From Mycobacterium sp. ITM-2016-00316 (GTDB lineage Bacteria > Actinomycetota > Actinomycetes > Mycobacteriales > Mycobacteriaceae): DNA of 64,000 nucleotides. The notes beneath the pieces are model-generated. The model was given only the letters and a program-made list of their open reading frames with translations. It searched no databases and was not told the DNA's origin. The stretch covers positions 1,984,001 through 2,048,000 of the forward strand of contig NZ_CP134398.1 of NCBI RefSeq assembly GCF_002968335.2, given 5' to 3'. Both the position numbers and the translations under genes were made by a program. Shown in pieces: positions 25,620 through 33,976 of this stretch. The stretch's first letter is position 1, and each line of letters begins with the position of its first letter.

Positions 25620-26224
25620 GTGCCGCAGAGTTTGCGGGCCACCGTCTCCCAGGCGTCGCCGAGTTCGTCGAGGGTCCTGCCGCGGTCGGTCAGCTCGTGG
25701 GCCACCCGGTCGGCGTCGAGCAGCGCGGTGAGCGCATCGGCCTGTGCATCGAGATCGCCTGTGGTTCCGGCATTTTCGAGCAGCATCCGGACATGTGTGT
25801 GATGTAGCGACGCCGGGGCGTTGAACCGGGTGTGTGGGTCACGGGCGGCATCGGAGAGCAGCGCGTGGTGGACGTGGACGAACCTCAGCCGGCTGCGGCC
25901 GTAGGCCAGCAGACGCTCCAGCGGCGGTGCGCCGGGGCCCAGTGGTGGGGGGCCGAACATGAAGGCCTGCTGTTCGATCACCTCGTCCTCGTCGAGGAGC
26001 ACGATCATCAACCCCGAGCGGCTGCCGAAGCGCCGGAACAGTGTGCCCTTGCCGACGCCCGCCGCGGCGGCGACGTCGTCCATGGAGACCGCATCGGCGC
26101 CGCGTTCGGCGATGAGCCTGCGGGCCGCGTCGAGCAGCAGCGCACGGTTGCGCGCCGCATCGCCGCGTTCCGCCGGTGCGGCGGTGCTCAACGGCAGTGC
26201 TTTCAGCCGGTCGGGGGCGCCCAC
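25616..26224 (-). CDS. TetR-family regulator (Rv3055-like)
   Basis: A 202-aa TetR protein with HTH VSMDDVAAAAGVGKGTLFRR (residues ~47-66) preceded by LLDAARRLIAERGADA. The ligand domain is rich in Arg/His (FVHVHHALLSDAARD). GTG start 26224; its stop overlaps dinB2 by 4 nt so it heads the tetR-dinB2-ATPase operon. It is divergent from the FMN reductase, with a perfect palindrome between them, and very likely represses both directions. Confidence 0.88.
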   Translation of the reverse strand: MGAPDRLKALPLSTAAPAERGDAARNRALLLDAARRLIAERGADAVSMDDVAAAAGVGKGTLFRRFGSRSGLMIVLLDEDEVIEQQAFMFGPPPLGPGAPPLERLLAYGRSRLRFVHVHHALLSDAARDPHTRFNAPASLHHTHVRMLLENAGTTGDLDAQADALTALLDADRVAHELTDRGRTLDELGDAWETVARKLCGT

Positions 26225-26253
26225 CCTTGAACTTTAACTCAGCCGGAATTATT

Positions 26254-26267
26254 CGGACCGTGGTCCG
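26254..26267. promoter_or_regulatory. Operator between tetR and FMN reductase
   Basis: CGGACC GT GGTCCG is a perfect 14-bp palindrome, 30 bp from the tetR start and 46 bp from the reductase start. It is well placed for a TetR dimer controlling both divergent units. Confidence 0.7.
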
Positions 26268-26312
26268 GTTAAGCTGTGTGAGGATCATCCGGAACAGGAA
26301 GGCAACATCACC

Positions 26313-26873
26313 ATGGCCCACAACCAGGACAGCGCCGAAACGAACGTGCTGGTGCTCGTCGGGAGCCTGCGCGCGGCGTCGATCAACAAGCAACTGGCCG
26401 AACTCGCCGTCGAATCGGCTCCTGAGGGCGTCAACCTGCAGGTATTCGACCGGCTCGGCGAACTGCCGCATTACAACGAGGACATCGACAACGAGGACGT
26501 CCCCGAGCCCGTGCAGGCGCTTCGCGCTGCCGGCGCGGCGGCCGGTGCGGCGCTCGTGGTGACCCCGGAGTACAACGGCTCCATTCCCGGCGTGCTCAAG
26601 AACGCCATCGACTGGCTGTCGCGGCCGTGGGGTGACGGTGCGCTCAAGGACAAGCCGGTCGCCGTGATCGGGACGGCGCTGGGCGGATTCGGCGGTGTGT
26701 GGGCGCACGACGAGACCCGTAAATCCTTCGGCATCGCCGGCCCGCGGGTCGTCGAGGACCTGAAGCTGTCGATCCCGTCCAAGACGCTCGGGGACAAGCA
26801 TCCGCGGGAGACCGCCGAGGTGGCGGCCGACGTGCGTGAGGTTGTCGGGAAGCTGGTCGCAGAGATCGGCTGA
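26313..26873 (+). CDS. NADPH-dependent FMN reductase (Rv3054c-like)
   Basis: A 186-aa flavodoxin-like reductase: VLVGSLRAASINKQLAELAV (phosphate-binding loop GSLRxxS), then VVTPEYNGSIPGVLKNAIDW, the hallmark PEYNGS loop of the NADPH-dependent FMN reductase/azoreductase family, and IGTALGGFGGVWA. It reduces FMN or quinone-type substrates with NAD(P)H. SD-like GGAAGG lies at 26297-26302. It is probably induced by the same ligand as the divergent TetR. Confidence 0.9.
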   Translation: MAHNQDSAETNVLVLVGSLRAASINKQLAELAVESAPEGVNLQVFDRLGELPHYNEDIDNEDVPEPVQALRAAGAAAGAALVVTPEYNGSIPGVLKNAIDWLSRPWGDGALKDKPVAVIGTALGGFGGVWAHDETRKSFGIAGPRVVEDLKLSIPSKTLGDKHPRETAEVAADVREVVGKLVAEIG

Positions 26874-26887
26874 ACCGCTCGGCCCGG

Positions 26888-26934
26888 AGCCCCCGACGGC
26901 GTAGCGCCTTTGCTATCGCCGCCGGGGGCTTTCT
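26888..26934 (+). terminator. Intrinsic terminator after FMN reductase
   Basis: AGCCCCCGACGGCG pairs with CGCCGCCGGGGGCT (one mismatch), followed by TTTCT. It ends transcription 15 bp after the reductase stop and isolates the nrd promoter region that follows. Confidence 0.85.
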
Positions 26935-27057
26935 GCGTTCCGGGGCGGTGGCCGCCGGCGGCGTGCGCGATCGCGACACACCCCGAAATGTGACGTGCGA
27001 CACGCCGGTGGGCGCGCCGTCCAATTGGTTACGACCTGGGAATTTCACGAATGTTGT

Positions 27058-27105
27058 TCAGAACATCTTGTATCTCTTCGGTTTGTCGGACACTAGGTGT
27101 AGTGT
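27058..27105 (+). promoter_or_regulatory. Paired NrdR boxes of nrdHIE
   Basis: Box 1 is TCAGAACATCTTGTAT (27058-27073) and box 2 is ACACTAGGTGTAGTGT (27090-27105), the latter a perfect palindrome around GGTG. The two are 32 bp apart, three helical turns, as required for NrdR binding. The same pair with the same spacing occurs before nrdF2 (44199, 44231). The preceding 26935-27057 has no gene; it should hold the start of the promoter region. Confidence 0.85.
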
Positions 27106-27127
27106 CTGACGGACCGCGAGGCCCCAA

Positions 27128-27236
27128 AGTTTCAGGAGCCGGCGGAGCACGAATCGCAAGCGTGTCGGTGCCCCCGGCAACAATAGGTTCAGTTCCGCGG
27201 CTCCGGAATTTCCGGGCCCCGCGGTCCGCTGAAACT
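27128..27236 (+). ncRNA. Predicted structured 5' leader of nrdHIE (three-way junction)
   Basis: AGTTTCAG (27128-27135) pairs exactly with CTGAAACT (27229-27236) and encloses two arms. Arm 2 is closed by GCCGG/CCGGC (27138-27142/27174-27178) with GCAC/GTGC inside. Arm 3 is CCGCGG/CCGCGG (27195-27200/27219-27224) with CCGGA/TCCGG inside. The whole lies between the NrdR boxes and the nrdH start, so it is expected in the mRNA. It does not show cobalamin-riboswitch landmarks. A regulatory or stability role is inferred. Confidence 0.5.
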
Positions 27237-27316
27237 CAGAGGAATGCAGTACCCGGTGAGTTGCCGGTCCGATACAAGATCTACCCCTTCCACACCACAC
27301 AGGAGCCGTGCCGCAG

Positions 27317-27562
27317 ATGACCGTCACCGTGTACACCAAGCCCGCCTGCGTGCAGTGCAACGCCACCTACAAGGCGCTGGACAAAGAGGGCATCGCCTAC
27401 GAGAAGGTCGATATCAGCCTCGACACCGAAGCCCGCGACTACGTCATGGCGCTCGGCTACCTGCAGGCACCCGTCGTGGTCGCCGGCAACGATCACTGGT
27501 CGGGCTTCCGGCCGGACCGGATCAAGGCACTGGCCGGCACGACTGCCGCCGTCACTGCCTGA
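27317..27562 (+). CDS. nrdH: Glutaredoxin-like NrdH
   Basis: An 81-aa redoxin that reduces class Ib ribonucleotide reductase. [20 protein letters not shown] carries the CVQC active site, and the C-terminal WSGFRPDRI is the NrdH signature that sets thioredoxin-reductase specificity. ATG 27317 is preferred because orthologues start [12 protein letters not shown] 27308 lies too close to the AGGAG at 27301. It is the first gene of nrdHIE. Confidence 0.95.
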   Translation: MTVTVYTKPACVQCNATYKALDKEGIAYEKVDISLDTEARDYVMALGYLQAPVVVAGNDHWSGFRPDRIKALAGTTAAVTA

Positions 27563-27597
27563 CACACGACGGATCCGACGACCAGCGAGGAGGAGAT

Positions 27598-28050
27598 ATG
27601 AGTCATCTCGTGTACTTCTCCAGCGTCTCGGAGAACACCCACCGCTTCGTGCAGAAGCTGGGTTTCCCCGCCGACCACGTCACCCGGATCCCGCTGCACG
27701 GCCGTATCGAGGTCGACCACCCCTTCGTGCTGGTCCTGCCGACCTACGGCGGCGGCAAGGTCAGCCCCGACATCAACAGCGGGGGCTATGTCCCCAAGCA
27801 GGTCATCGCTTTTCTGAACAACGAGCACAACCGGTCGTTGATCCGCGGCGTCATCGCCGCGGGCAACAACAACTTCGGTGAGGAATTCGCCTACGCAGGC
27901 AATGTGGTGTCCGCCAAGTGCGGCGTGCCCTACCTCTACCGTTTCGAACTCATGGGAACCCCGGATGACGTGGAATCCGTCCGTGCGGGCTTGGAAGACT
28001 TTTGGAAGGAACAGACGTGCCACCAACCGTCACAGCTGCAGAGCCTGTAA
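27598..28050 (+). CDS. nrdI: Flavodoxin-like NrdI
   Basis: A 150-aa flavodoxin that supplies the oxidant for assembling the Mn(III)2-tyrosyl radical in NrdF. The FMN loop is [17 protein letters not shown] and the second loop [32 protein letters not shown] is also conserved. SD GAGGAGGAG directly precedes ATG 27598. Its 3' end overlaps the nrdE start by 34 bp. Confidence 0.95.
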   Translation: MSHLVYFSSVSENTHRFVQKLGFPADHVTRIPLHGRIEVDHPFVLVLPTYGGGKVSPDINSGGYVPKQVIAFLNNEHNRSLIRGVIAAGNNNFGEEFAYAGNVVSAKCGVPYLYRFELMGTPDDVESVRAGLEDFWKEQTCHQPSQLQSL

Positions 28051-30185
28051 CCACCGGGGCTCATGCGCTCCCGGGGGAGACGGACTACCACGCGCTCAAC
28101 GCGATGCTCAACCTGTACGACAAAGACGGCAACATCCAGTTCGACAAGGACCGGGAAGCCGCCAACCAGTACTTCCTGCAGCACGTCAACCAGAACACCG
28201 TGTTCTTCCACAACCAGGACGAGAAACTCGACTACCTGGTCAAGGAGAACTACTACGAGCGCGAGGTGCTCGACCAGTACTCGCGGAACTTCGTGAAGTC
28301 ATTGGTCGACCGTGCCTTCGCCAAGAAGTTCAGGTTCCCGACCTTCCTGGGCGCGTTCAAGTACTACACGTCCTACACGCTGAAGACCTTCGACGGGAAG
28401 CGCTACCTGGAGCGTTTCGAGGACCGCGTGGTCATGGTGGCGCTGACGCTGGCCGCCGGTGACACCGAGCTGGCCGAGAAGCTGGTCGACGAGATCATCG
28501 ACGGACGGTTCCAGCCGGCCACCCCGACGTTCCTCAACTCGGGCAAGAAGCAGCGCGGTGAGCCTGTGTCCTGCTTCCTGCTGCGCATCGAGGACAACAT
28601 GGAGTCCATCGGACGCTCCATCAACTCCGCCCTGCAGCTATCCAAGCGCGGCGGCGGAGTCGCCTTGCTGCTCACCAACATCCGTGAGCACGGCGCGCCG
28701 ATCAAGAACATCGAGAACCAGTCCTCGGGTGTCATCCCGATCATGAAACTGCTGGAGGACTCGTTCTCCTACGCTAATCAGCTCGGCGCGCGCCAAGGCG
28801 CCGGCGCGGTGTACCTGCACGCCCATCACCCCGACATCTACCGGTTCCTCGACACCAAGCGCGAGAACGCCGACGAGAAGATCCGGATCAAGACGCTCTC
28901 GCTGGGCGTGGTGATCCCGGACATCACCTTCGAGCTGGCGAAGAAGAACGAGGACATGTACCTCTTCTCGCCGTATGACGTCGAGAGGGTTTACGGCGTC
29001 CCGTTCGCCGACATCTCGGTCACCGAGAAGTACTACGAGATGGTCGACGACGCCCGGATCCGCAAGACGAAGATCAAGGCGCGGGAGTTCTTCCAGACGC
29101 TGGCCGAGCTGCAGTTCGAGTCCGGCTACCCGTACATCATGTACGAGGACACGGTGAACCGGGCCAACCCGATCGCCGGCAAGATCACCCACAGCAACCT
29201 GTGCTCGGAGATCCTGCAGGTGTCCACGCCCTCGGAGTTCAACGAGGATCTGTCCTACGCCAAGGTGGGCAAGGACATCTCGTGCAACCTGGGCTCGCTG
29301 AACATCGCCAAGGCGATGGATTCGCCGGACTTCGCGCAGACCATCGAGGTGTCCATCCGGGCGCTCACCGCGGTGAGCGACCAGACCCACATCTGGTCGG
29401 TGCCGTCCATCGAGCAGGGCAACAACAGTTCGCACGCCATCGGGTTGGGGCAGATGAACCTGCACGGCTACCTGGCTCGGGAGCGGATCCACTACGGCTC
29501 CGAAGAGGGTGTGGACTTCACCAACATCTACTTCTACACGGTGCTCTACCACGCCCTGCGGGCGTCGAACCTCATTGCCATCGAACGGGGTACGCGCTTC
29601 GGCGGGTTCGACCAGTCGAAGTACGCCTCGGGCGAGTTCTTCGACAAGTACACCGACCGGGTGTGGGAGCCGGCCACCGACAAGGTGCGAAAGCTGTTCG
29701 CCGACGCGGAGATTCATATCCCCACCCAGGACGACTGGAAGCTGCTCAAGGATTCGGTGCAAAAGCACGGCATCTACAACCAGAACCTGCAGGCCGTGCC
29801 GCCGACCGGTTCGATCAGCTACATCAACCACTCGACCAGCTCGATCCACCCGGTGGCTTCCAAGATCGAGATCCGCAAGGAAGGCAAGATCGGTCGCGTC
29901 TACTACCCGGCGCCGTACCTGACCAACGACAACCTGGACTATTACCAGGATGCGTACGAGATCGGGTACGAGAAGATCATCGACACCTACGCCGCGGCCA
30001 CCCAGCACGTGGACCAGGGCCTGTCGCTGACGCTGTTCTTCAAGGACACCGCCGATACCCGCGAGGTCAACAAGGCGCAGATCTACGCCTGGCGCAAGGG
30101 AATCAAGACGCTGTACTACATCCGGCTGCGCCAGATGGCCCTGGAGGGCACTGAGGTGGAGGGTTGCGTCAGCTGCATGTTGTAG
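28017..30185 (+). CDS. nrdE: Class Ib ribonucleotide reductase alpha subunit NrdE
   Basis: A 722-aa catalytic subunit making dNDPs. Visible residues are the redox Cys in [20 protein letters not shown], the second active-site Cys and neighbours in [14 protein letters not shown] and [13 protein letters not shown], and the C-terminal shuttle pair in VEGCVSCML. It lacks the N-terminal ATP-cone, as expected for class Ib. GTG 28017 ([10 protein letters not shown]) matches the orthologous N-terminus; a TTG at 28002 would add MEGTD. It partners NrdF2 encoded at 44309. Confidence 0.96.
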   Translation: MPPTVTAAEPVTTGAHALPGETDYHALNAMLNLYDKDGNIQFDKDREAANQYFLQHVNQNTVFFHNQDEKLDYLVKENYYEREVLDQYSRNFVKSLVDRAFAKKFRFPTFLGAFKYYTSYTLKTFDGKRYLERFEDRVVMVALTLAAGDTELAEKLVDEIIDGRFQPATPTFLNSGKKQRGEPVSCFLLRIEDNMESIGRSINSALQLSKRGGGVALLLTNIREHGAPIKNIENQSSGVIPIMKLLEDSFSYANQLGARQGAGAVYLHAHHPDIYRFLDTKRENADEKIRIKTLSLGVVIPDITFELAKKNEDMYLFSPYDVERVYGVPFADISVTEKYYEMVDDARIRKTKIKAREFFQTLAELQFESGYPYIMYEDTVNRANPIAGKITHSNLCSEILQVSTPSEFNEDLSYAKVGKDISCNLGSLNIAKAMDSPDFAQTIEVSIRALTAVSDQTHIWSVPSIEQGNNSSHAIGLGQMNLHGYLARERIHYGSEEGVDFTNIYFYTVLYHALRASNLIAIERGTRFGGFDQSKYASGEFFDKYTDRVWEPATDKVRKLFADAEIHIPTQDDWKLLKDSVQKHGIYNQNLQAVPPTGSISYINHSTSSIHPVASKIEIRKEGKIGRVYYPAPYLTNDNLDYYQDAYEIGYEKIIDTYAAATQHVDQGLSLTLFFKDTADTREVNKAQIYAWRKGIKTLYYIRLRQMALEGTEVEGCVSCML

Positions 30186-30199
30186 GTCTCGCGTAGCTG

Positions 30200-30237
30200 A
30201 AAAATAGGCCAGGGAGAACATCCCTGGCCTATTTTTT
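30200..30237 (+). terminator. Strong intrinsic terminator after nrdE
   Basis: A perfect 16-bp hairpin: AAAAATAGGCCAGGGA (30200-30215), loop GAACA, and its complement ending in a run of six T. This is the most classical rho-independent terminator in the window. Confidence 0.95.
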
Positions 30238-30258
30238 GTCAAGGGGCGGTTTCACGCG

Positions 30259-30357
30259 GTGCCGTTGAAGCCGCGCGGGCTGGCGCTCGTGCGGGAGTTG
30301 ATCGCCGCAGTGAAGAATGAGGTCGCCGACTTCCTGGTCGGCTTCGAGGGGGGATGA
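30259..30357 (+). CDS. Micro-ORF, phage-like, 32 aa
   Basis: A GTG-initiated ORF reading VPLKPRGLALVRELIAAVKN and ending FLVGFEGG. It is amphipathic, ends 3 bp before the next small ORF, and has no recognised family. Coding is suggested only by the tight spacing GGGGGGATGAACG before the next ATG and by the small-gene cluster context. It resembles tiny ORFs of mycobacteriophage genomes. Confidence 0.35.
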   Translation: MPLKPRGLALVRELIAAVKNEVADFLVGFEGG

Positions 30358-30360
30358 ACG

Positions 30361-30495
30361 ATGGCTTACATGGCGGGGCAGCTGATGTTCTTGGCGGTCG
30401 TCGCAGCGTTGATCGGTGGCCTGGTGTGGGCCGTGTTGGTGATGCGCAAACCGCGCCCGCCGATAGAGGACGACGACGATGTCGACGAGTGGTGA
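30361..30495 (+). CDS. Small single-pass membrane protein, phage-like, 44 aa
   Basis: It begins MAYMAGQLMFLAVVAALIGG, goes through one hydrophobic helix (LMFLAVVAALIGGLVWAVLVM) and ends with a basic stop-transfer MRKPRPP and an acidic tail IEDDDDVDEW. A strong ribosome site (GAGGGGGG) precedes it. The pattern of one helix with charged tail is typical of small membrane proteins in actinobacteriophages. No homologue is named. Confidence 0.5.
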   Translation: MAYMAGQLMFLAVVAALIGGLVWAVLVMRKPRPPIEDDDDVDEW

Positions 30496-30599
30496 CCCCA
30501 TTCACGGTGCAGGCGTGAATGTGAACAGCGTGAGTACGGGTACCACGCTCTCTCGGACCTGGTGGAGCTGCTGCTGGGCCCTGGCGCAAGAATGCTCCG
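30496..30599. other. Unassigned 104-bp stretch between micro-ORFs
   Basis: All three forward frames are partly open here. The frame continuing from the 44-aa ORF reads REYGYHALSDLVELLLGPG, which looks protein-like but lacks a start codon; the ATG at 30479 opens another frame with poor composition. A broken third small gene is possible. Confidence 0.25.
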
Positions 30600-30764
30600 G
30601 TGTCGACAACCGTCGAGGTCATCCTCATCACCGCACTGGTCTTCGGGATCGTCGCCGCGCTATTCGGCTCGATCTACCTCTGGGACAAGTGGGGCAAGGG
30701 ATCGCGACTGGAGCAGCGCGTCGACCGCTTCTTCGACCGCATCAGCGACATGTTCGACCGGTGA
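30600..30764 (+). CDS. Small single-pass membrane protein, phage-like, 54 aa
   Basis: VSTTVEVILITALVFGIVAA then LFGSIYLWDKWGKGSRLEQR, ending RVDRFFDRISDMFDR. It has one transmembrane helix followed by an amphipathic basic/acidic helix. The frame is open upstream to 30534, so the true start may be earlier. No clear ribosome site is seen at GTG 30600. It forms a cluster with the preceding micro-ORFs and may be a prophage or phage-derived remnant. Confidence 0.45.
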   Translation: MSTTVEVILITALVFGIVAALFGSIYLWDKWGKGSRLEQRVDRFFDRISDMFDR

Positions 30765-30785
30765 ACTGCCCCAGTCGTCAGAGGC

Positions 30786-31172
30786 TCAGCTCTTGCGCGG
30801 CTTGTCCGCCAGCATCGCCTTCACCCGGCGCTCCTCGGTCAGCACCGCCTGGAAGCTCTCGCGTTCGGCGACCAGCCAATCCGGCTTCTCCTCAAGCAGC
30901 GCGGTGATCTGCTCGGTGGTCAGCGCCTCGGTGACCCCGCCGCGGGCCAGACCGGCGATCGACACGCCCAGCTTGGCGGCCACCAGGTTCTTCGGGTGCG
31001 GCCCGTTCTTGCGCAGGTCCTGAAGCCACTGCGGCGGGTCCTCCTGCAGTGCTGCGAGTTCACCGCGGGTGATCGCGTTCTCCTGGAACTCCGCAGGCGT
31101 CGCGGGGAGGTACACGTCCAGCTTCTTCGCCGCCGTGGCGGGTTTCATGGACTGCGCGTTGGGCCTGCTCAT
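30786..31172 (-). CDS. DUF5997-family protein
   Basis: A 128-aa soluble basic protein: MKPATAAKKLDVYLPATPAE, then PPQWLQDLRKNGPHPKNLVA and a C-terminal helix rich in Glu/Arg. It matches DUF5997, an actinobacterial family of unknown function usually encoded head-to-head with a LysR-substrate-domain protein, as seen here. It could bind DNA or work as a partner of that protein; no evidence decides this. Confidence 0.75.
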   Translation of the reverse strand: MSRPNAQSMKPATAAKKLDVYLPATPAEFQENAITRGELAALQEDPPQWLQDLRKNGPHPKNLVAAKLGVSIAGLARGGVTEALTTEQITALLEEKPDWLVAERESFQAVLTEERRVKAMLADKPRKS

Positions 31173-31201
31173 GACGTAGAGCCTATCGGTAGCCTGATGC
31201 G

Positions 31202-31915
31202 GTGCCCCAGCCCTCGCTCACGCTCGGCTACGTCCCCGGCGCGACGCCGGCGAAATGGGCCCGGACCTGGGCGCAACGCCACCCCGACGTGCCGCTGCGG
31301 CTGCGTACCGTCGCCGCCGCGGACGCCGCCGCGCAGATGCGGACCGGCGCCGTCGACGTCGTGGTGTTACGGCTGCCCGCGGACACCTCGGGGCTGGCCG
31401 TCATCCCGCTGTACGAGGAGACCACGGTGGCGGTGGTGCCGGTGGATCATCTGCTCACGGCCGCCGACACGATCACCGCCGCGGATCTCGACGGCGAACC
31501 CACGCTGCGCCCGCTCGACAACGTCGTCGACTGGGCGCAAGCTCCCGGCATCCCGGTCGAGCACCGGCCCGAAACCACCGAGGAGGCCATAGAACTCGTG
31601 GCCGCCGGGATGGGCACGCTCATTGTGCCGCAATCGTTGGCGCGGCTGCATCACCGCAAGGACCTGACCTTCCGTCCGATCACCGATGCGCCGACCTGCC
31701 CGGTGGCGCTGGCCTTCGCCGACGGGCCGCAGTCCGAACTCGTCGAGGAGTTCATCGGGATCGTGCGCGGGCGCAAACCCAGTTCGTCGCGGGGACAGGC
31801 CGAGTCGGCGCCGAAACGCACCGCCCGGGAGAAGACCCTGGCCAAACAGGCCGCCCGCGCCGCCGCGGGCAAGGTCGCGCGCACGCCGGGGCCCGCCAAG
31901 CGGGGGCGCCGTTGA
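31202..31915 (+). CDS. LysR-type substrate-binding domain protein lacking HTH
   Basis: A 237-aa protein with the periplasmic-binding fold of LysR effector domains (LTLGYVPGATPAKWARTWAQ; MRTGAVDVVVLRLPADTSGL; VVPVDHLLTAADTITAADL; GMGTLIVPQSLARLHH). The N-terminal winged helix is absent. The C-terminal ~50 residues are Lys/Arg/Ala-rich (AREKTLAKQAARAAAGKVAR), perhaps a nucleic-acid-binding tail replacing the HTH. GTG 31202 follows a TAGCCT by 6 nt, which suggests a leaderless transcript. It is divergent from DUF5997. Confidence 0.75.
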   Translation: MPQPSLTLGYVPGATPAKWARTWAQRHPDVPLRLRTVAAADAAAQMRTGAVDVVVLRLPADTSGLAVIPLYEETTVAVVPVDHLLTAADTITAADLDGEPTLRPLDNVVDWAQAPGIPVEHRPETTEEAIELVAAGMGTLIVPQSLARLHHRKDLTFRPITDAPTCPVALAFADGPQSELVEEFIGIVRGRKPSSSRGQAESAPKRTAREKTLAKQAARAAAGKVARTPGPAKRGRR

Positions 31916-32071
31916 GGCGCGCGTATCCGGTGCGAATGTGGGGGATATGTACGCCTACGGGCGGATTGCCGTGCACAGGCCACACGGTGGGCATTGTGTC
32001 TCGGGACGTCTTAACGACCATGTGACGCTGTTTTACCTGGTCAACACACGTGCTCGGAAATACTTGGACGC

Positions 32072-32959
32072 ATGAGAGCGCTGACGCACGTACCGGCCAC
32101 CACATCCCCGGCCGACCTCGCCGACCACCTGCGCCGCGATGGCTACGTGATCGTCGACGACCTGGTGCCGCACTCCCTGATGGACAGCATCGACGATGAA
32201 CTGGCGCCCTACATGGACGCGACGCCCATGGGCTACAACGCCATGATCGGCACCAAGACTCGGCGCACCGGTGCGCTGGTCGCCCGTTCCCCGGCCTGCC
32301 GCACGCTGATTCAGGATCCGACCGTGCTCGGCGTGTGCCAGGATTTCCTCGGCCACGCCAGCGCCTTTCAGCTGATGCTGACCCAGGTCATCTCGATCGA
32401 ACCGGGCGAATCGGATCAGGCGTTGCACCGCGACCAGAATGCCTTCGACTTCTACCCCTTTCCCGACGACTACCACGTGCAGTGCAACACGTTGTGGGCC
32501 ATGACGGACTACACCGCCGAGATGGGCGCCACCCGGGTGGTGCCGGGCAGCCAGATCGGTGGCAAGAAGCCGACCGAGTACGCCGACGACGAGTGCCTGC
32601 AGGCCGAGATGTCGCGCGGTTCGGTGCTGCTCTACTCCGGCAAGATCGTGCACAGCGGTGCCGCCAATCGCAGTGACCGGGTCCGCCGCGCCATCAACGT
32701 GAACTACTGCGTCGGCTGGGTCCGGCAGGAGGAAAACCAATTCCTCTCGGTACCACCAGAAGTGGCGCGGACCCTGGACGACGATCTGCTCAAGCTGATC
32801 GGCTATCAGGAGGGCGCGTGGGCGATGGGTTACTTCCGTGACTTCGAGGATCCGCTGCGCGCGGTCCGCGGAGACGCGGTCGGCTACGGCTTCGACGCGG
32901 CCAAGCTCAACGGCAACGCCGGCGCCGCGTTCGCCGACCAACTCACCCACAGCGAATGA
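32072..32959 (+). CDS. Phytanoyl-CoA dioxygenase (PhyH)-like Fe(II)/2OG oxygenase
   Basis: A 295-aa PhyH-family protein. The iron ligands are His and Asp in ALHRDQNAFDFYPFP (near residue 119) and the distal His in KIVHSGAANRSDRVRRAINV, with the Arg that binds 2-oxoglutarate nearby. N-terminal ADHLRRDGYVIVDDLVPHSL is the family opener. It would hydroxylate an unknown small molecule. The gene stands alone, converging on the ornithine-cyclodeaminase-like gene. 31916-32071 upstream holds the promoter region only. Confidence 0.87.
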   Translation: MRALTHVPATTSPADLADHLRRDGYVIVDDLVPHSLMDSIDDELAPYMDATPMGYNAMIGTKTRRTGALVARSPACRTLIQDPTVLGVCQDFLGHASAFQLMLTQVISIEPGESDQALHRDQNAFDFYPFPDDYHVQCNTLWAMTDYTAEMGATRVVPGSQIGGKKPTEYADDECLQAEMSRGSVLLYSGKIVHSGAANRSDRVRRAINVNYCVGWVRQEENQFLSVPPEVARTLDDDLLKLIGYQEGAWAMGYFRDFEDPLRAVRGDAVGYGFDAAKLNGNAGAAFADQLTHSE

Positions 32960-32964
32960 CGCGC

Positions 32965-33948
32965 TCAGGCCGACAGGTCCAGCGTCGTCCCGATGCCTCG
33001 TTCGGTGGCACGCGTGACGAGCGTGTGGGCGGTCACCAGGTCCTGTAGCCCGATACCCACCGAATTGAACACGGTGATGTCGTCCTCGCTGCGGCGGCCC
33101 CGCCGGGGATCGACGATCACCTCGCCCAATTCGACGCTGACATCATCCTCGGTCAACCGGCCCTCTTCGATCGCCAGCAGCACATCGCCGGACTTGGCCA
33201 GGGCAGTCGCCCGGCTGTCGACCACGAGACGCGCTGAACCCATTCCGGCGCCGTCGATTTCGCGGTGATCGGCGCGCGGCGGCGCCCCGACGGCATTGAG
33301 GTGCAGGCCGGGCCGGAACCAGGCGCCGTGCACGATCGGATCTTTCGAGGGTGTCAGGGTGCAGACCACGTCGGCTGCGGCGAGCACCTGGCGTGGGGAG
33401 TCGGCGTACTCGACGCGCAGATCCAGATCCGCCACCCGGGCGCGGAACGCCTCGACGGTCGCCGGGTTGCGTGACCACACCAGCACCTTCTCCATGGGCC
33501 GTACCCGCGCAATGGCGCGGGTGTGCTCGACGGCCAGGGTCCCCGCCCCGATGAGCCCGAGCGCGGTGCTGGATTCACGGGCCAGGTGCACGGTGGCCAC
33601 GGCACTGGCCGCGGCCGTCCGGACCGCGGTGATGAGCCGGCCGTCGAGCACCGCGCGGCATTCACCGGTCTCGGCCGACATCAGCAGGATGGTGGACCGT
33701 TGCGTCGGTAATCCGCGGTCCCGGTTGAATGGCATGTCCGACAACATCTTCACCGCGCTGGCCCGGTGCCGCGCAGACGACGCGGCCATCGGCAGCGCGG
33801 CACCGCCGCCGTCCAGTGGAAGGAACGCCGGTGCCGGATTGCCGGCCGTGCCGGTCGCCAGATCCGCGTGGGCGCGCTCGACGGCGTCATACACGCTCGC
33901 GCGGTCGATCAGCGCGTTGATATCGGAGTGGGTCAGAACGAGGGTCAT
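32965..33948 (-). CDS. Ornithine cyclodeaminase / mu-crystallin family protein
   Basis: A 327-aa protein of the OCD/alanine dehydrogenase family. Rossmann motif GLIGAGTLAVEHTRAIARVR (near 130), substrate Lys in SAVKMLSDMP, and the Asp loop VDSRATALAKSGDVLLAIEE. Members deaminate ornithine, reduce imino acids or act in siderophore/osmolyte synthesis. It is the last gene of the BMP-ABC operon, so it may act on the imported compound. It starts 28 bp after the permease stop. Confidence 0.86.
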   Translation of the reverse strand: MTLVLTHSDINALIDRASVYDAVERAHADLATGTAGNPAPAFLPLDGGGAALPMAASSARHRASAVKMLSDMPFNRDRGLPTQRSTILLMSAETGECRAVLDGRLITAVRTAAASAVATVHLARESSTALGLIGAGTLAVEHTRAIARVRPMEKVLVWSRNPATVEAFRARVADLDLRVEYADSPRQVLAAADVVCTLTPSKDPIVHGAWFRPGLHLNAVGAPPRADHREIDGAGMGSARLVVDSRATALAKSGDVLLAIEEGRLTEDDVSVELGEVIVDPRRGRRSEDDITVFNSVGIGLQDLVTAHTLVTRATERGIGTTLDLSA

Positions 33949-33976
33949 GGGAGGTCCTTACAGACAGGGTGGCGGA

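Noticed and set aside
27128..27236. Cobalamin riboswitch in front of nrdHIE
   Set aside because: The B12-box landmarks (GCCACTG and neighbours) are absent, and class Ib enzymes are not cobalamin-dependent, so only a generic structured leader is reported.
30479..30907. 142-aa + strand ORF starting at 30479
   Set aside because: It has Cys/Trp/Pro/Arg-rich composition, overlaps the 54-aa membrane ORF and then runs antisense to DUF5997.
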